Shown here: positions 7,171-18,142 of the stretch, one piece after another
Layout: the number at the start of each line of letters is the position of its first letter
Numbering within the stretch: the stretch's first letter is position 1
NCBI RefSeq assembly: GCF_009746125.1
Contig: NZ_CP041352.1
Span: forward strand, 957,847-1,021,846
Direction of reading: 5' to 3'
From: Casimicrobium huifangae
GTDB taxonomy: Bacteria; Pseudomonadota; Gammaproteobacteria; Burkholderiales; Casimicrobiaceae
DNA: 64,000 nucleotides
Position numbers and translations under genes: made by a program
The notes under the pieces: generated by a model
What the model saw: the letters and a program-made list of their open reading frames with translations, nothing else
What the model was told of the DNA's origin: nothing
The model's database searches: none

Positions 7171-8916
7171 ATGGCCAGAACCGCCAACACCAAAAGCACA
7201 CCGCAATTCGCCGTCTGGCGTGTGCGCGCGGTCGCCTACGGTTTGCTGGCGGGTTTTGCGGTGCTTGCCGGCCGCGGCATTTATCTGCAGGTCGTGCAAC
7301 ACGAAGACCTGACGCGACGCGGCGATGCCCGCACCACGCGCGACCTCGTATTACCGGCACACCGTGGTCGTCTGCTCGATCGCGAAGGGGCAGTGCTTGC
7401 CTCCAGCGTTCCGGCACGCGGTGTGTTCGCTTTTCCCGATCAGGTTGAAATTTCAGACGCCCAGCGCGCCGCTTTGGCGAAGGCGCTGGCGCTAAAGCCC
7501 AAGGACCTCGAGCGCAAACTCGACAGCGAGCGCGATCTCGTATTTCTCGCTCGCGGCGTTACCCCTGAGCAGGGACAGGCCGTTGCCGCGCTGAAGATTC
7601 CCGGCGTTGCCATCCAGACTGAATACAAGCGCGAATACCCGTCACAGGAAGTGGTCGGGCAGGTGCTCGGGATCACCAACGTCGACGACGTAGGTCAGGA
7701 AGGCATCGAACTGGCGCAGAACGAATGGCTCTCTGGCAAACCCGGTGTACGCCGAGTGACCATCGACCGTCGCGGCGGCGTAGTGGAAGAGCTCGGCAGC
7801 GTGCGCGCGCCGCAGCAGGGGCGTGATTTGCAGCTCGCGCTCGACTCCCGCGTGCAGCATCTCGCCTTTCGCGAGCTGAAACGCGGCGTAGATGCTCATC
7901 GGGCCAAGGGCGGTGCTGCCGTGGTGCTTGACGCACGCTCTGGCGAAATTCTGGCGTTGGTCAACTACCCGACGGCCAAACCCGGTGATCGCGCGGCGGC
8001 GGCCACTGGCGGTCTGCGCAATCGCGCGGTGGCCGATCTGTTCGAGCCCGGCTCCACGATGAAACCGTTCACTGTGTCGACCGCGATCGAGACGGGTGCA
8101 GTGCGACCCGACACCTTGATTCCAATGCAGGGCAGCACCTACACATTGAACGGCGCCACTATCCGTGACACCCACGCGATCGGCAGCAATGGCGTCGTCT
8201 CGCTCACCGAGATCGTCCAGAAATCGAGCAACGTCGGTACCGCCAAGATCGCGGAAAAGCTGCCGAACGAGGTGATGTGGCGTCATCTGCAGCGCGCAGG
8301 CTTCGGGCGCGCGCCGCAGACGGGCGTACCGGGCGAAGCGCACGGACGTCTGCGTGCGCCGCAGTCGTGGCGGCCTATCGAAAAGGCCACCATGAGCTAC
8401 GGCTATGGCCTGTCGGTCAACCTGGTGCAACTGGCGCGCGCCTACACGGTGTTTGCCAATCAGGGTTCGCTGGTCGATGTGACGCTGTTCAAAAACGGTG
8501 GTGCTGCCCGGCAGGTGCCGGTCTATTCACCGGAGACGATGCGCTGGGTGTTGCCGATGCTTGAGAAGGCAACGTCGAAAGAAGGCACCGCGCCGCTATC
8601 ACAGGTACCGGGCTACCGCGTTGCCGGCAAGACCGGGACTGCGAAGAAGCTGGCTGGCGCCATTTATTCGGAAGGCCGCTATGTAGCGTCCTTTGTTGGT
8701 CTGGCGCCAGTCAGCAATCCGCGCTACGTGGTCGCCGTCATGATTGATGAGCCCGCCGGTGGCATTTTCTACGGCGGTCAGGTAGCGGCGCCGGTATTCA
8801 GCAGCATCATGGGGCAAACACTGCGCCTGATGGAAGTGCCTTACGATGCGCCGCTGCCGGGCGTTCCGACGGCGGTGGATACCCAGGTGGCGATTGTCCG
8901 CGAGGGGCAGCCATGA
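7171..8916 (+). CDS. ftsI: Peptidoglycan D,D-transpeptidase FtsI (PBP3)
   Basis: The ATG at 7171 is chosen because AGGTGG lies 8 bases upstream; a GTG at 7159 in frame right after the ftsL stop is the alternative and adds four residues. One N-terminal membrane helix (about residues 20-40) is followed by the PBP dimerisation domain and the transpeptidase domain. The active-site motifs are intact: STMK with the acylated Ser295, SSN at 352-354, and KTG at 487-489. It cross-links septal peptidoglycan together with FtsW. Its stop overlaps the murE start (ATGA). Confidence 0.96.
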   Translation: MARTANTKSTPQFAVWRVRAVAYGLLAGFAVLAGRGIYLQVVQHEDLTRRGDARTTRDLVLPAHRGRLLDREGAVLASSVPARGVFAFPDQVEISDAQRAALAKALALKPKDLERKLDSERDLVFLARGVTPEQGQAVAALKIPGVAIQTEYKREYPSQEVVGQVLGITNVDDVGQEGIELAQNEWLSGKPGVRRVTIDRRGGVVEELGSVRAPQQGRDLQLALDSRVQHLAFRELKRGVDAHRAKGGAAVVLDARSGEILALVNYPTAKPGDRAAAATGGLRNRAVADLFEPGSTMKPFTVSTAIETGAVRPDTLIPMQGSTYTLNGATIRDTHAIGSNGVVSLTEIVQKSSNVGTAKIAEKLPNEVMWRHLQRAGFGRAPQTGVPGEAHGRLRAPQSWRPIEKATMSYGYGLSVNLVQLARAYTVFANQGSLVDVTLFKNGGAARQVPVYSPETMRWVLPMLEKATSKEGTAPLSQVPGYRVAGKTGTAKKLAGAIYSEGRYVASFVGLAPVSNPRYVVAVMIDEPAGGIFYGGQVAAPVFSSIMGQTLRLMEVPYDAPLPGVPTAVDTQVAIVREGQP

Positions 8917-10415
8917 CCATCGTTGAAGCCTCGGCGGCCGTTGCTGCACTTGATCGCCTTGGGGTTGCGCGCCAGCGCATGACGCTTGATTCGCGCAGCA
9001 TCAAGCCCGGCGACGTGTTTGTTGCGATCCCTGGGTCCAGAGTTGACGGTCGTCAATTCATCCGGGCGGCACTGGACGCAGGGGCGGCGGCTGTGTTGCA
9101 AGAGGCTACCGGTGCCGACGCCACCATCAGCGACGCGCGAGTGCTGGGCATCAGCAATCTCGCCGCACAGCTTGGTCATATTGCCGGAGAGTTCTACGCG
9201 CATCCAGCCGCCGCGATGCGCGTGTTTGGCGTCACCGGTACCAACGGCAAGACGTCCATCACCAACTGGCTGATGCAGGCCTATGGCGCGCTTGGCATGC
9301 GCTGTGCCGCTATCGGCACCTTGGGCGTGACACTCGGCGAACGCGAGTGGCCGACCAGCAACACCACACCGGATGCGGTTCATTTGCAGACTATCCTGCG
9401 CGATCTGCGCGAGGCCGGTGCTGAAGCTGTCGCGATGGAGGTGAGCTCCCACGCCTTGGAGCTTGGGCGAGTGCAGGGCATGCGCTTTGACGCTGCGATC
9501 TTCACCAACCTGACCCAGGATCATCTGGACTTCCACGGCAGTATGGTCGCCTATGGCGCGGCCAAGGCAAAACTGTTTACCGACTATCCAGCTCGCCATC
9601 GCATCATCAATGCCGACGATGCATTCGGCCGTGAGCTGATTCAGCGTCAGCTGCCTGGCACGATCTCTTACGGTTTGTACGAAGGTGCCGTGCGTGGCAC
9701 CGTGCGGCAAATGCGTCCTGACGGCATGCACCTGAACATCGACTACGCCGGACAGAAAGTCGAAGTCAACACGCCGCTGATTGGGCGTTTCAACGCCAGC
9801 AACCTGCTGGCGGTTGCAGCGGCGCTGGTGGCGGATGGCGTCGAGTTGTGCCGTGCCGGCGCCGTGCTGGCAACGCTGGTGGCTGCGCCCGGACGCATGC
9901 AAAACGTGGCTGTTGATGGCAATGCCGGGCCGCGTGTCTACGTGGACTACGCGCATACGCCAGATGCGCTGGCCAAGGCGCTGGAGACCGTGCGCGAAAC
10001 TCGGCCGGCAGCGATGGCGGTGGTATTTGGTTGTGGCGGCAACCGTGACCGCAGCAAGCGGCCGCAGATGGGACGGATCGCCGCAGATCGTGCCGACCGC
10101 GTCTACGTTACCAGCGACAACCCGCGCAACGAGGATCCGGGCGCCATCGTTGCCGACATCCTTGACGGCATTCCGACGCCGGCGCGGGCGCGCACGGTGG
10201 CCATCGTTGATCGCAGCGACGCCATCCAGCGGGCTATCGCCAGCGCAGCGTTCGGCGACGCCATACTGATCGCCGGCAAGGGGCACGAGGACTATCAGGA
10301 AGTTGCTGGCGTTCGCTCGCCGTTCTCGGATGTCCAGCACGCGCGAACTGCCCTGCTGGCGTGGCGAGGTACCGGGCAGCCCGACAAAGCGCGAGGTGAT
10401 CATGTGGGCGGCTGA
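8913..10415 (+). CDS. murE: UDP-N-acetylmuramoyl-L-alanyl-D-glutamate--2,6-diaminopimelate ligase MurE
   Basis: The 500-residue Mur ligase has the ATP loop GTNGKT at about 109-114 and the DNPR motif at 402-405. DNPR marks ligases that add meso-diaminopimelate rather than lysine, so the peptidoglycan is of the meso-DAP type. The protein adds the third residue of the stem peptide in the cytoplasm. The gene overlaps ftsI by 4 bases and the next gene, murF, by 14 bases. Confidence 0.97.
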   Translation: MTIVEASAAVAALDRLGVARQRMTLDSRSIKPGDVFVAIPGSRVDGRQFIRAALDAGAAAVLQEATGADATISDARVLGISNLAAQLGHIAGEFYAHPAAAMRVFGVTGTNGKTSITNWLMQAYGALGMRCAAIGTLGVTLGEREWPTSNTTPDAVHLQTILRDLREAGAEAVAMEVSSHALELGRVQGMRFDAAIFTNLTQDHLDFHGSMVAYGAAKAKLFTDYPARHRIINADDAFGRELIQRQLPGTISYGLYEGAVRGTVRQMRPDGMHLNIDYAGQKVEVNTPLIGRFNASNLLAVAAALVADGVELCRAGAVLATLVAAPGRMQNVAVDGNAGPRVYVDYAHTPDALAKALETVRETRPAAMAVVFGCGGNRDRSKRPQMGRIAADRADRVYVTSDNPRNEDPGAIVADILDGIPTPARARTVAIVDRSDAIQRAIASAAFGDAILIAGKGHEDYQEVAGVRSPFSDVQHARTALLAWRGTGQPDKARGDHVGG

Positions 10416-11781
10416 GTTTCTCGCCGGCGCCTGCGTAGCGCAATTGCGTACCTCCAACCCGGCGGTGGCATTCACTTCGGTATCGATTGATACTCGCACC
10501 CTGCAGCCGGGAGCGCTCTACGTTGCGTTGCGCGGCGCCAACTTTGATGGTCACCGCTTCGTTGATCAGGCAATTGCTCAGGGGGCGACAGGCGTATTGG
10601 TCGCAGATCCGGTGTCAGCGCCCGACAACGTTGCCGTGTTGCAGGTGCGTGACACGCTGCTCGCGCTGCAAATGATGGGACAGGCAGCACGCCGGCAGTT
10701 TGCCGGACCTGTGGTTGCGATTACCGGCAGCAACGGGAAGACGACGACCCGACAACTGACCGCATCGGTGTTGCGGGCGCATTTCGGTGACGACGCTGTG
10801 CTCTGCACCGAGGGCAACTACAACAACCATATCGGTGTCCCTCTCACACTGCTACGTCTGCGCCAGCAGCATCGTGTCGCCGTCATCGAAATGGGCATGA
10901 ACCACTTTGATGAATTGACGCTGCTCACCAGCCTGGCAGCGCCAGATATTGCCGTGATCACCAATGCCGGTCCTGCGCATCTCGAAGGCGTTGGATCGCT
11001 TGCCGGGGTCGCCCAGGCCAAGGGAGAGATTTTCACTGGCATGCGGAGCGACGGCATTGCCGTACTCAACGCCGATGACCACTTCATACCGTACTGGGAA
11101 GTACTCAACCGGAATCGGCGCGTAGTCCGCTTTGGAACGTGCGATTCGGCCGATGTCAGTGGCACGTATTTGGCGGCGGAATCACGCCTTAACATCGCAC
11201 GCGGACTGGACGAGGCAGTTACCGTCAAATTGCCTTTTGCAGGTGAGCACAACGGCCGCAACGCGCTCGCGGCTGTAGCCGTGGCGCAGTCGCTCGGCAT
11301 CGGCGCCGCCGCAGTGCAACGAGGACTCGAAAGCGCGACCAATATTGGAGGGCGTCTGACGCGGCGCCCAATCTCGTCGCAACTGTGTGTCATTGACGAC
11401 AGCTACAACGCCAATCCCGCATCCATTCGCGCCGGCCTGCAGGTGCTGCTCAACGAACCTGGCAAACGTATTCTCGTGCTGGGCGACATCGCCGAGCTCG
11501 GCCAGCACAGTGACTCGCTGCACCTGAGTCTGTTGCAGGACATCGAACGCACGAGCGTCGATCGGGTGTTGACGCTCGGGAGCCGGATGCAGCGTGCAGC
11601 GACCGCCATTGGAGGCCGCACAAGTGCATATCTTGACCTTGACGCCATGATGCAGGCGCTCGCTGACGAAATTGCCAGCGCGGAACCGGGATCTGTCACC
11701 GTGCTCGCCAAGGGCGCACATTCGATGGCGATGCACCGCGTCGTTGAACGGCTCAATGCCATGTATGGAGAAAAACAATAA
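10402..11781 (+). CDS. murF: UDP-N-acetylmuramoyl-tripeptide--D-alanyl-D-alanine ligase MurF
   Basis: The start is the ATG at 10402 ([15 protein letters not shown]) with GAGGTGAT just upstream; the open frame extends further into murE but without family similarity. The 459-residue product has [25 protein letters not shown]-like [15 protein letters not shown], and [13 protein letters not shown], all typical of MurF. It attaches D-Ala-D-Ala to the UDP-MurNAc tripeptide. The Ddl enzyme that makes its dipeptide substrate is not encoded in this cluster. The stop overlaps mraY by one base. Confidence 0.97.
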   Translation: MWAAEFLAGACVAQLRTSNPAVAFTSVSIDTRTLQPGALYVALRGANFDGHRFVDQAIAQGATGVLVADPVSAPDNVAVLQVRDTLLALQMMGQAARRQFAGPVVAITGSNGKTTTRQLTASVLRAHFGDDAVLCTEGNYNNHIGVPLTLLRLRQQHRVAVIEMGMNHFDELTLLTSLAAPDIAVITNAGPAHLEGVGSLAGVAQAKGEIFTGMRSDGIAVLNADDHFIPYWEVLNRNRRVVRFGTCDSADVSGTYLAAESRLNIARGLDEAVTVKLPFAGEHNGRNALAAVAVAQSLGIGAAAVQRGLESATNIGGRLTRRPISSQLCVIDDSYNANPASIRAGLQVLLNEPGKRILVLGDIAELGQHSDSLHLSLLQDIERTSVDRVLTLGSRMQRAATAIGGRTSAYLDLDAMMQALADEIASAEPGSVTVLAKGAHSMAMHRVVERLNAMYGEKQ

Positions 11782-12935
11782 TGCTGTTGTGGCTTGCCAA
11801 CCTGTTCGCGACCGATATCCGGGCGTTGTCTGCGTTCAACTACATCACGCTGCGAAGCGTCCTCGCCTGTGCCACGGCGATGGCCATCGCGCTGGCGATC
11901 GGCCCCCGCATGATCCGCTGGTTGCTGACGATGAAGATCGGACAGGCCGTCCGCGACGACGGTCCGCAATCGCATCTGGCCAAGCAGGGAACGCCGACGA
12001 TGGGCGGGGCTCTGGTGCTGACGTCCATCGCGGTGGCGACGGTGCTGTGGGCTGACCTGAGCAATCGTTTTGTGTGGGTCGTGCTGTTTGTGATGATCGG
12101 CTTCGGTGCGATTGGCTGGGTCGATGACTACCGCAAGGTCGTGCACAAGAACCCGAAAGGCATGTCGGCCAGGGAAAAACTCTTCTGGCAGGCCCTGATT
12201 GGATTGATCGCATCTACCTACCTCGCATTTGCCGTATCGGCGCCGAGTACAGGCAAGATTTTCAATCTGATCTTCCTCTGGGTTCAGAGCGGTTTCACCA
12301 ACGATCTCCCGTCGAAGGCCGATCTGATCGTGCCTTTCTTCAAGAACATTGCCTATCCGCTGGGGCTGTTTGGGTTCATCACGCTGACGTGGTTTGTGAT
12401 CGTCGGTACCAGCAACGCAGTCAACCTGACCGATGGCCTCGACGGTCTCGCGATCATGCCGGTGGTCATGGTGGGCAGTGCGCTGGCGGTGTTCGCCTAC
12501 GTGGTGGGTCGCGTTGACTACTCGCGCTATCTGCTGTTTCCGTACATCCCGGGCGCTGCGGAGCTGATGGTGTTCTGTGGCGCCATGGCCGGGGCGGGGC
12601 TCGGATTCCTGTGGTTCAACGCCCACCCGGCGCGGGTGTTCATGGGTGACGTCGGCGCGCTGTCGCTCGGTGCCTCGCTTGGCACCATCGCCGTGATCGT
12701 GCGTCAGGAAATCGTTCTCGTAGTGATGGGCGGCGTTTTCGTCGCCGAGACGATTTCAGTGATGTTGCAGGTGGGCTATTTCAAGTACACCAAGGGCAAA
12801 CGCATTCTCAGAATGGCCCCGCTGCATCACCACTTTGAGCTCGGTGGCTGGCACGAGAACCATGTGGTCATCCGCTTCTGGATCATCACCATGTTCCTCG
12901 TGCTTGCAGGCCTGTCCACCCTGAAGCTTCGCTGA
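11781..12935 (+). CDS. mraY: Phospho-N-acetylmuramoyl-pentapeptide-transferase MraY
   Basis: This is a polytopic membrane protein of 384 residues, slightly longer than the E. coli enzyme. The catalytic Asp pair is in VDDYRK (about residue 115), followed by [24 protein letters not shown] and the C-terminal HHHFELGGW. It moves phospho-MurNAc-pentapeptide from UDP to undecaprenyl phosphate to form lipid I at the inner face of the membrane. It is translationally coupled to murF through a TAATG junction. Confidence 0.97.
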   Translation: MLLWLANLFATDIRALSAFNYITLRSVLACATAMAIALAIGPRMIRWLLTMKIGQAVRDDGPQSHLAKQGTPTMGGALVLTSIAVATVLWADLSNRFVWVVLFVMIGFGAIGWVDDYRKVVHKNPKGMSAREKLFWQALIGLIASTYLAFAVSAPSTGKIFNLIFLWVQSGFTNDLPSKADLIVPFFKNIAYPLGLFGFITLTWFVIVGTSNAVNLTDGLDGLAIMPVVMVGSALAVFAYVVGRVDYSRYLLFPYIPGAAELMVFCGAMAGAGLGFLWFNAHPARVFMGDVGALSLGASLGTIAVIVRQEIVLVVMGGVFVAETISVMLQVGYFKYTKGKRILRMAPLHHHFELGGWHENHVVIRFWIITMFLVLAGLSTLKLR

Positions 12936-12949
12936 AAGGAAGTCGTCAC

Positions 12950-14356
12950 TTGTTCCAGTGCGCGCAATCCACAGCAACGGTCGTCGGCCTCGGCGCGACC
13001 GGGCTTTCGCTCGCGCGCTTCCTTAGCCGACGAGGCGCGGTGGTCACGGCGGTCGATAGTGAGGAATCACCGGCGGCACTGGTGCAGTACCGGTCAGAGT
13101 TCCCGGCGGCGAAATTCGTGACGATGGACTTCGCGCGTGATCGGCTACCGGCTTCGGATCTGATCGCGCTGTCGCCAGGCGTGCCGCGAGCAAGTTTCAC
13201 AGTACGCAGCGCTATAGAGGCTGGCACACCGGTAGTTGGCGACATCGAGCTGTTTGCCCGCGAAGTTCCTGATGGAGCGCGCGTGTTTGCGATTACCGGA
13301 TCGAACGGGAAGACAACGACGACTGCGCTGGCGGGTGAACTCGCGCGTACCGTCGACGGCGGGGCTCGCGTCGCCGGCAACATCGGCATTCCAATTCTTG
13401 ACGCCCTGGCCGAAGCTCCCGATTGCCGGACATGGGTGCTGGAGTTGTCTAGTTTCCAGCTTGAATCGACGGTGTCGCTGAAGACCGAAGCTGCGGCTGT
13501 CATCAACGTCACTCCGAATCACCTGGACCGCTACCCAAGTTTCTTTGCTTACGCGGCCTGCAAGGAACGGATTTTTGGCGGTGCCGAACGGCAAGTGATC
13601 AACCGCGACGACGTCTGGTCGGCCAGCATGCGTCGTACCGACGTCGCAGCCACGACCTTCGGTGCCGGACGGCCGTTGACGAAGCAGGACTACGGCCTTG
13701 ACATCGCCGGACCTGAAGGTCAACTGCTGCGGGGCTCCCAGTCAATCATTGCCATGGCCGAACTGGGCATACCGGGCGCGCATAACGCACAGAACGCGCT
13801 CGCGGCAATGGCGCTCATGGACTCACTCGCAGTCACGCCGTCCGACTGTCAGCGCGTCCTGCGCAGCTTTCGCGGCATGCCACATCGCTGCCAGGCGGTT
13901 GGCGAGATTGATGGCGTGCGTGTGATTGATGACTCGAAAGCCACTACGATTGTGGCGACCGTTGCTGCGCTGGATGGCCTGGCAACGCCCACCTGGCTGC
14001 TCGCAGGTGGCGACGGCAAAGGGCAGGACTTTGGAGAACTTGTCCCGGCTGCCGCGCGGCACTGCCGCGCCGTGCATCTGATCGGCAAGGATGCCGACGC
14101 AATCGCCGCTGCGCTATCGGCCAGTGGCGTGCCGTGGCGGAAATTTGCTTCACTTGACGATGCGGTCGCTGCTGCGCTCGATGGCGCCCGGGCGGGAGAG
14201 CAGTTGCTGCTTTCCCCGGCCTGTGCGAGTTGGGACATGTTCCGCAACTTTGGTCATCGTGCCGAGGTGTTCGTGCGCGCGGTCAGCGACTGGGCGGCGT
14301 CGCGCGGTCGTGTGCTGACATCGCCGACATCGCCGAAGCGGGGCACTGCATCATGA
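12950..14356 (+). CDS. murD: UDP-N-acetylmuramoylalanine--D-glutamate ligase MurD
   Basis: The start is a TTG at 12950 with AAGGAAG about 8 bases upstream; it gives MFQCAQSTATVVGLGATGLS, the expected N-terminal Rossmann region. The 468-residue ligase has [21 protein letters not shown] and the C-terminal LLSPACASWDMFRNF signature specific to MurD. It adds D-glutamate to UDP-MurNAc-L-Ala. The rare TTG start may lower translation relative to its neighbours. The stop overlaps the ftsW ATG. Confidence 0.95.
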   Translation: MFQCAQSTATVVGLGATGLSLARFLSRRGAVVTAVDSEESPAALVQYRSEFPAAKFVTMDFARDRLPASDLIALSPGVPRASFTVRSAIEAGTPVVGDIELFAREVPDGARVFAITGSNGKTTTTALAGELARTVDGGARVAGNIGIPILDALAEAPDCRTWVLELSSFQLESTVSLKTEAAAVINVTPNHLDRYPSFFAYAACKERIFGGAERQVINRDDVWSASMRRTDVAATTFGAGRPLTKQDYGLDIAGPEGQLLRGSQSIIAMAELGIPGAHNAQNALAAMALMDSLAVTPSDCQRVLRSFRGMPHRCQAVGEIDGVRVIDDSKATTIVATVAALDGLATPTWLLAGGDGKGQDFGELVPAAARHCRAVHLIGKDADAIAAALSASGVPWRKFASLDDAVAAALDGARAGEQLLLSPACASWDMFRNFGHRAEVFVRAVSDWAASRGRVLTSPTSPKRGTAS

Positions 14357-15615
14357 GCGTCGCCACCATGTTCACCGGCGTTACTGAGCGCATTGGCGCA
14401 AAACTGCCGTGGCGTAGCGACGGCCGAAGCGCTTCGATGCGGCCGTTATCCTCGTCGGGTGGCGCGCTGGCCGAGTTTGACGTGGCACTGGTGTGGGTCG
14501 TTGCCTTCCTCGTCGCCATCGGTCTGCTGATGGTCTACTCGTCCTCCATCGCCAGTGCGAGCGAGAGCCGTTTTACCCGGGGTTCGGCGTCGTACTTCCT
14601 GCTGCGGCAATGCATGTTTGTGGTGATCGGCGCGGTGCTTGCGCTGTTTGTATTCGACACGTCGTTGCGAACCTGGGAGCGGGTCGCACCCATCGTGTTC
14701 ATCGTGGCCTGTGTGCTGATTGTTGCCGTGTTGATCCCCGGTATCGGACGCAAGGTCAACGGGGCGCGGCGCTGGATTCCGCTGGGGCCATTCAGTCTGC
14801 AGCCGTCCGAGCTGATGAAGTTCGCAATGATTCTGTTCGCGGCGCGCTACGCCGTGACCAAGGCAGCCGTAATTCACGCCGCACAGCCGATCAAACAGAG
14901 TCTGGTGAACGGCCTCGGCCCGTTCCTGCTGATCGCGCTCGCCGTCAGCGTGGTGCTGTTGCGAGAGCCCGATTTTGGCGCGACGCTGGTGGTCTTGAGT
15001 ACCGGGCTGCTGATCCTGTTCATGGCTGGTCTCGATCATCGTCTGGTGCTGCCGGTCGTGGTGGTGGGCCTGGTGGCTGCTGTGGCACTGGTGTGGTTCG
15101 AACCCTACCGGCTGGAGCGTTTCTTTGGCTTCATTGATCCGTGGAAAGAAGAGTTTGGCTCCGGCTATCAACTCACGCAATCGTTGATGGCGATTGGTCG
15201 TGGTGGCGTGTTCGGTCTTGGCCTTGGCGCCGGTGTTTCGAAGCACTATTACTTGCCGGAAGCCCATACCGACTTCATTCTGGCGGTGACGGCAGAGGAG
15301 CTAGGCCTGCTCGGTGTCGCCGTGGTGATTGGCGCCTACGCCTGGTTGACGTGGCGGGCGTTTGCCATCGGTCGCGAAGCACGCCGTCTCGATCAGCCCT
15401 TCGCCGCATTGGTGGCGCAGGGGATTGGCACCCTGTTCGGCATCCAGTCGCTGATCAATATTGCGGTGAACATGGGCTTCGCTCCAACCAAAGGGCTGAC
15501 GCTGCCGCTGATGTCGTACGGCGGCAGCGGCATGATTGCGAGCCTCGTCACACTGTCCGTGTTGCTGCGCATTGACTGGGAAAACCGTCGCCTGGAGCGG
15601 GGGTTCAAGGTATGA
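14353..15615 (+). CDS. ftsW: Septal peptidoglycan glycosyltransferase FtsW
   Basis: The start ATG at 14353 overlaps the murD stop (ATGA) and encodes MSVATMFTGVTERIG. The 420-residue SEDS-family protein has about ten membrane helices; signatures include VNGARRWIPLGPFSLQPSE, LREPDFGATLV and MGFAPTKGLTLPLMSYGGSG. FtsW polymerises lipid II at the septum as a partner of FtsI. The N-terminal 35 residues are hydrophilic and cytoplasmic. Confidence 0.96.
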   Translation: MSVATMFTGVTERIGAKLPWRSDGRSASMRPLSSSGGALAEFDVALVWVVAFLVAIGLLMVYSSSIASASESRFTRGSASYFLLRQCMFVVIGAVLALFVFDTSLRTWERVAPIVFIVACVLIVAVLIPGIGRKVNGARRWIPLGPFSLQPSELMKFAMILFAARYAVTKAAVIHAAQPIKQSLVNGLGPFLLIALAVSVVLLREPDFGATLVVLSTGLLILFMAGLDHRLVLPVVVVGLVAAVALVWFEPYRLERFFGFIDPWKEEFGSGYQLTQSLMAIGRGGVFGLGLGAGVSKHYYLPEAHTDFILAVTAEELGLLGVAVVIGAYAWLTWRAFAIGREARRLDQPFAALVAQGIGTLFGIQSLINIAVNMGFAPTKGLTLPLMSYGGSGMIASLVTLSVLLRIDWENRRLERGFKV

Positions 15616-16742
15616 ACGCCACTACCGCGCAACCGCCGCACCTGCTGATGATGGCCGGCGGCACCGGCGGCCACATCTTCCCCGGCCTTGCCGTGGCGAG
15701 GGCCATGCGCGAGCGTGGCTGGCGCGTGTCCTGGCTGGGTACGCCCACCGGCATGGAGCAAACGCTGGTGCCGCAGGACATCTTCCGGCTGCACTCCATT
15801 GCCTTTGAAGGGATCGTTGGCCGCGGCCTCAAACCGAAGCTGCTATTGCCATTCCGCATGCTGCGTGCCTATCGCGAAGCCAGGCGCCTGCTGCGTGAGA
15901 TCAAGCCGGATGTGGTCATTGGCATGGGCGGATACCCGACCGTGCCAGGTGGTCTGGCGGCGGCCCGTATGGGCATTCCCCTGTTGATTCACCAGAGTGA
16001 CGCAGTGGCCGGTCTCGCCAATCGCATGCTGGCACGCTTTGCCGATCGGGTGCTCACGGGCTTTGCGTCCGTCTTTGCCAATGTCGGCGACAAGCGCGTG
16101 GTGACAGGTAACCCGATTCGCAGCGAGTTCACTCACTTTGCCGATCCAGCGACCCGCTTTGCCGGCCGCTCCGGCCCGCTGGCAATCCTGCTGATGGGTG
16201 GCAGCCGTGGCTCCGAGGCAATCAACGCGATGCTGCCCAGTGCGCTTGAATTGCTTGCCGCTGATGCCCGACCTCGCGTGGTGCACCAGGCCGGTCGGGG
16301 GGCGAGAACATCGACTGAGGCGAAATATGCGCGGGTGGGCGTGGACGCGAGTGTGATCGAGTTCATCGATGACCCGGCCACGGCGCTGGCCACTTGCGAC
16401 ATATTCATCGGACGCAGCGGCGCCAGCACAGTGTCGGAGCTCGCCGCACTGGGTGTTGCATCGTTGCTGATTCCGTACCCTCATCACAAGGACCAGCAGC
16501 AACTGCATAACGCCGAAGTGCTGGCGAGCGCAGGGGCGGCGCAGATTCTCGAACAACCTGCATTGACCGCCGAAAAGCTGGCCGCTGCCATCTCCTCGTT
16601 AACCCGTGATCGTTGCCTGCAAATGGCCTGCGCGGCCTTGACCGTTGCCAAGCCGGACGCCACTGCCGCCATCTGCAACGTGATCGACTCATTGCTGCCC
16701 GCAGCGATGCGCGAAGCTGCAACGCAAGGGAGTGCCGCATGA
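15612..16742 (+). CDS. murG: UDP-N-acetylglucosamine--N-acetylmuramyl-(pentapeptide) pyrophosphoryl-undecaprenol N-acetylglucosamine transferase MurG
   Basis: The 376-residue GT-B glycosyltransferase has the N-terminal glycine-rich loop [46 protein letters not shown], and the donor-site region [15 protein letters not shown]. It adds GlcNAc to lipid I to make lipid II on the inner face of the membrane. It overlaps ftsW by 4 bases and murC by 4 bases. Confidence 0.97.
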   Translation: MNATTAQPPHLLMMAGGTGGHIFPGLAVARAMRERGWRVSWLGTPTGMEQTLVPQDIFRLHSIAFEGIVGRGLKPKLLLPFRMLRAYREARRLLREIKPDVVIGMGGYPTVPGGLAAARMGIPLLIHQSDAVAGLANRMLARFADRVLTGFASVFANVGDKRVVTGNPIRSEFTHFADPATRFAGRSGPLAILLMGGSRGSEAINAMLPSALELLAADARPRVVHQAGRGARTSTEAKYARVGVDASVIEFIDDPATALATCDIFIGRSGASTVSELAALGVASLLIPYPHHKDQQQLHNAEVLASAGAAQILEQPALTAEKLAAAISSLTRDRCLQMACAALTVAKPDATAAICNVIDSLLPAAMREAATQGSAA

Positions 16743-18142
16743 AGTTCCGCATGCAGAAGCTGCACTTCATCGGCATCGGTGGCATTGGCATGAGCGGTAT
16801 TGCCGAAGTGCTGCACAACCAGGGCTATCTCGTCAGCGGCAGTGACGCGGCAAATTCAGCGGTGCTTGAGCGCCTTGCCTCGCTGGGTATTCGCACAGCT
16901 GTCGGTCATCGCGCCGAAAATCTGCAGGACGCCCAGGCGGTGGTAATTTCATCCGCCATTCCGGAAACGAATCCCGAGGTGGTTGCCGCGCGCGCAGCCA
17001 AGTTGCCGGTGGTGCCGCGTGCCCTGATGCTCGCCGAGCTGATGCGCATGAAGCGTGGCATCGCCATCGCGGGCACTCACGGCAAGACGACCACCACCTC
17101 GCTGGTGGCGAGCGTACTCGCCGAGGGTGGCCTCGATCCCACCTTCGTCATTGGTGGCCGCCTGCTGGCGGCCGGTTCGAACGCACGGCTCGGCACCGGT
17201 GAGTTTCTGGTGGCGGAGGCCGATGAGTCCGACGCGTCCTTCCTGCATTTGTCGCCGACGCTGGCGGTGATTACCAATATCGACGCTGATCACATGGAGA
17301 CCTACGGTCACAGCCTGGAGCGTCTGCAGCAGGCATTTGTCGATTTCGCCCACCGATTGCCGTTTTATGGCTCGCTCTACGCCTGTATTGACGATCCCGG
17401 CGTCGCGTCGGTGTTGCCGAAGATTGCCAAGCCGATTGTGACCTATGGGCTCACGGCAGAAGCTGACATTCGCGCGACCGACGTCACGGCTGATGGCGTC
17501 AGCATGCGCTTCGCCGTCCACCGTGCGGGTCGTCCGCCGCTTAAGGTCGCCGTTCGCGTGGCCGGGTTGCACAATGTGCGCAACACGCTGGCCGCAGTGG
17601 CCATCGCGCAGGATCTGGGTGTCAGCGACGACGCCATCGTCCGGGCACTGGCTAACTTTGGCGGCGTTGGACGTCGCTTCCAGCGTTTTGGCGTGGTCAC
17701 GCACCAGAGCGCGAAATTTGAACTGATCGACGACTACGGGCATCATCCGGTGGAGCTGCGCACGACGCTCGCCGCTGCCCGGGCTGCTTTCCCGGGGCGC
17801 CGACTGGTGCTGGCCTTCCAGCCGCATCGATTCACCCGCACCCGCGACCTCTTCGAGGATTTTGCATCGGTGCTCTCGGAGGTCGATGTGCTGCTGCTGG
17901 CTGAGGTGTATGCCGCGGGTGAAGCGCCGATCGTCGCGGCCGACGGGCGAGCACTGGCGCGCGCGATCCGGCTGCGTGGTCGCGTAGAACCGCTGTTCGT
18001 GCCGGACATCGCAGAAATGCCATCGTTGATCCTGCAGACAGTGCAGGACGGCGACGTGGTGATGACGATGGGTGCCGGCTCCATCGGCAATGTCGCGCAA
18101 AAGGTGGTGCAGGCCAGTAGCGGAGGCGCCCATGTGGTCTGA
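16739..18142 (+). CDS. murC: UDP-N-acetylmuramate--L-alanine ligase MurC
   Basis: The start ATG at 16739 overlaps the murG stop (ATGA) and gives [20 protein letters not shown], the MurC N terminus. The 467-residue ligase has [11 protein letters not shown] with Lys116, [12 protein letters not shown] and [12 protein letters not shown]. It adds the first amino acid, L-Ala, to UDP-MurNAc. In most beta- and gammaproteobacteria ddl follows murC; here ftsQ overlaps it directly by 11 bases. Confidence 0.97.
   Translation: MKFRMQKLHFIGIGGIGMSGIAEVLHNQGYLVSGSDAANSAVLERLASLGIRTAVGHRAENLQDAQAVVISSAIPETNPEVVAARAAKLPVVPRALMLAELMRMKRGIAIAGTHGKTTTTSLVASVLAEGGLDPTFVIGGRLLAAGSNARLGTGEFLVAEADESDASFLHLSPTLAVITNIDADHMETYGHSLERLQQAFVDFAHRLPFYGSLYACIDDPGVASVLPKIAKPIVTYGLTAEADIRATDVTADGVSMRFAVHRAGRPPLKVAVRVAGLHNVRNTLAAVAIAQDLGVSDDAIVRALANFGGVGRRFQRFGVVTHQSAKFELIDDYGHHPVELRTTLAAARAAFPGRRLVLAFQPHRFTRTRDLFEDFASVLSEVDVLLLAEVYAAGEAPIVAADGRALARAIRLRGRVEPLFVPDIAEMPSLILQTVQDGDVVMTMGAGSIGNVAQKVVQASSGGAHVV

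Noticed and set aside
8841-10499. Reverse-strand open frame of 552 codons opposite ftsI-murE-murF
   Set aside because: It spans three well-supported genes and their overlaps; composition is that of an antisense shadow.
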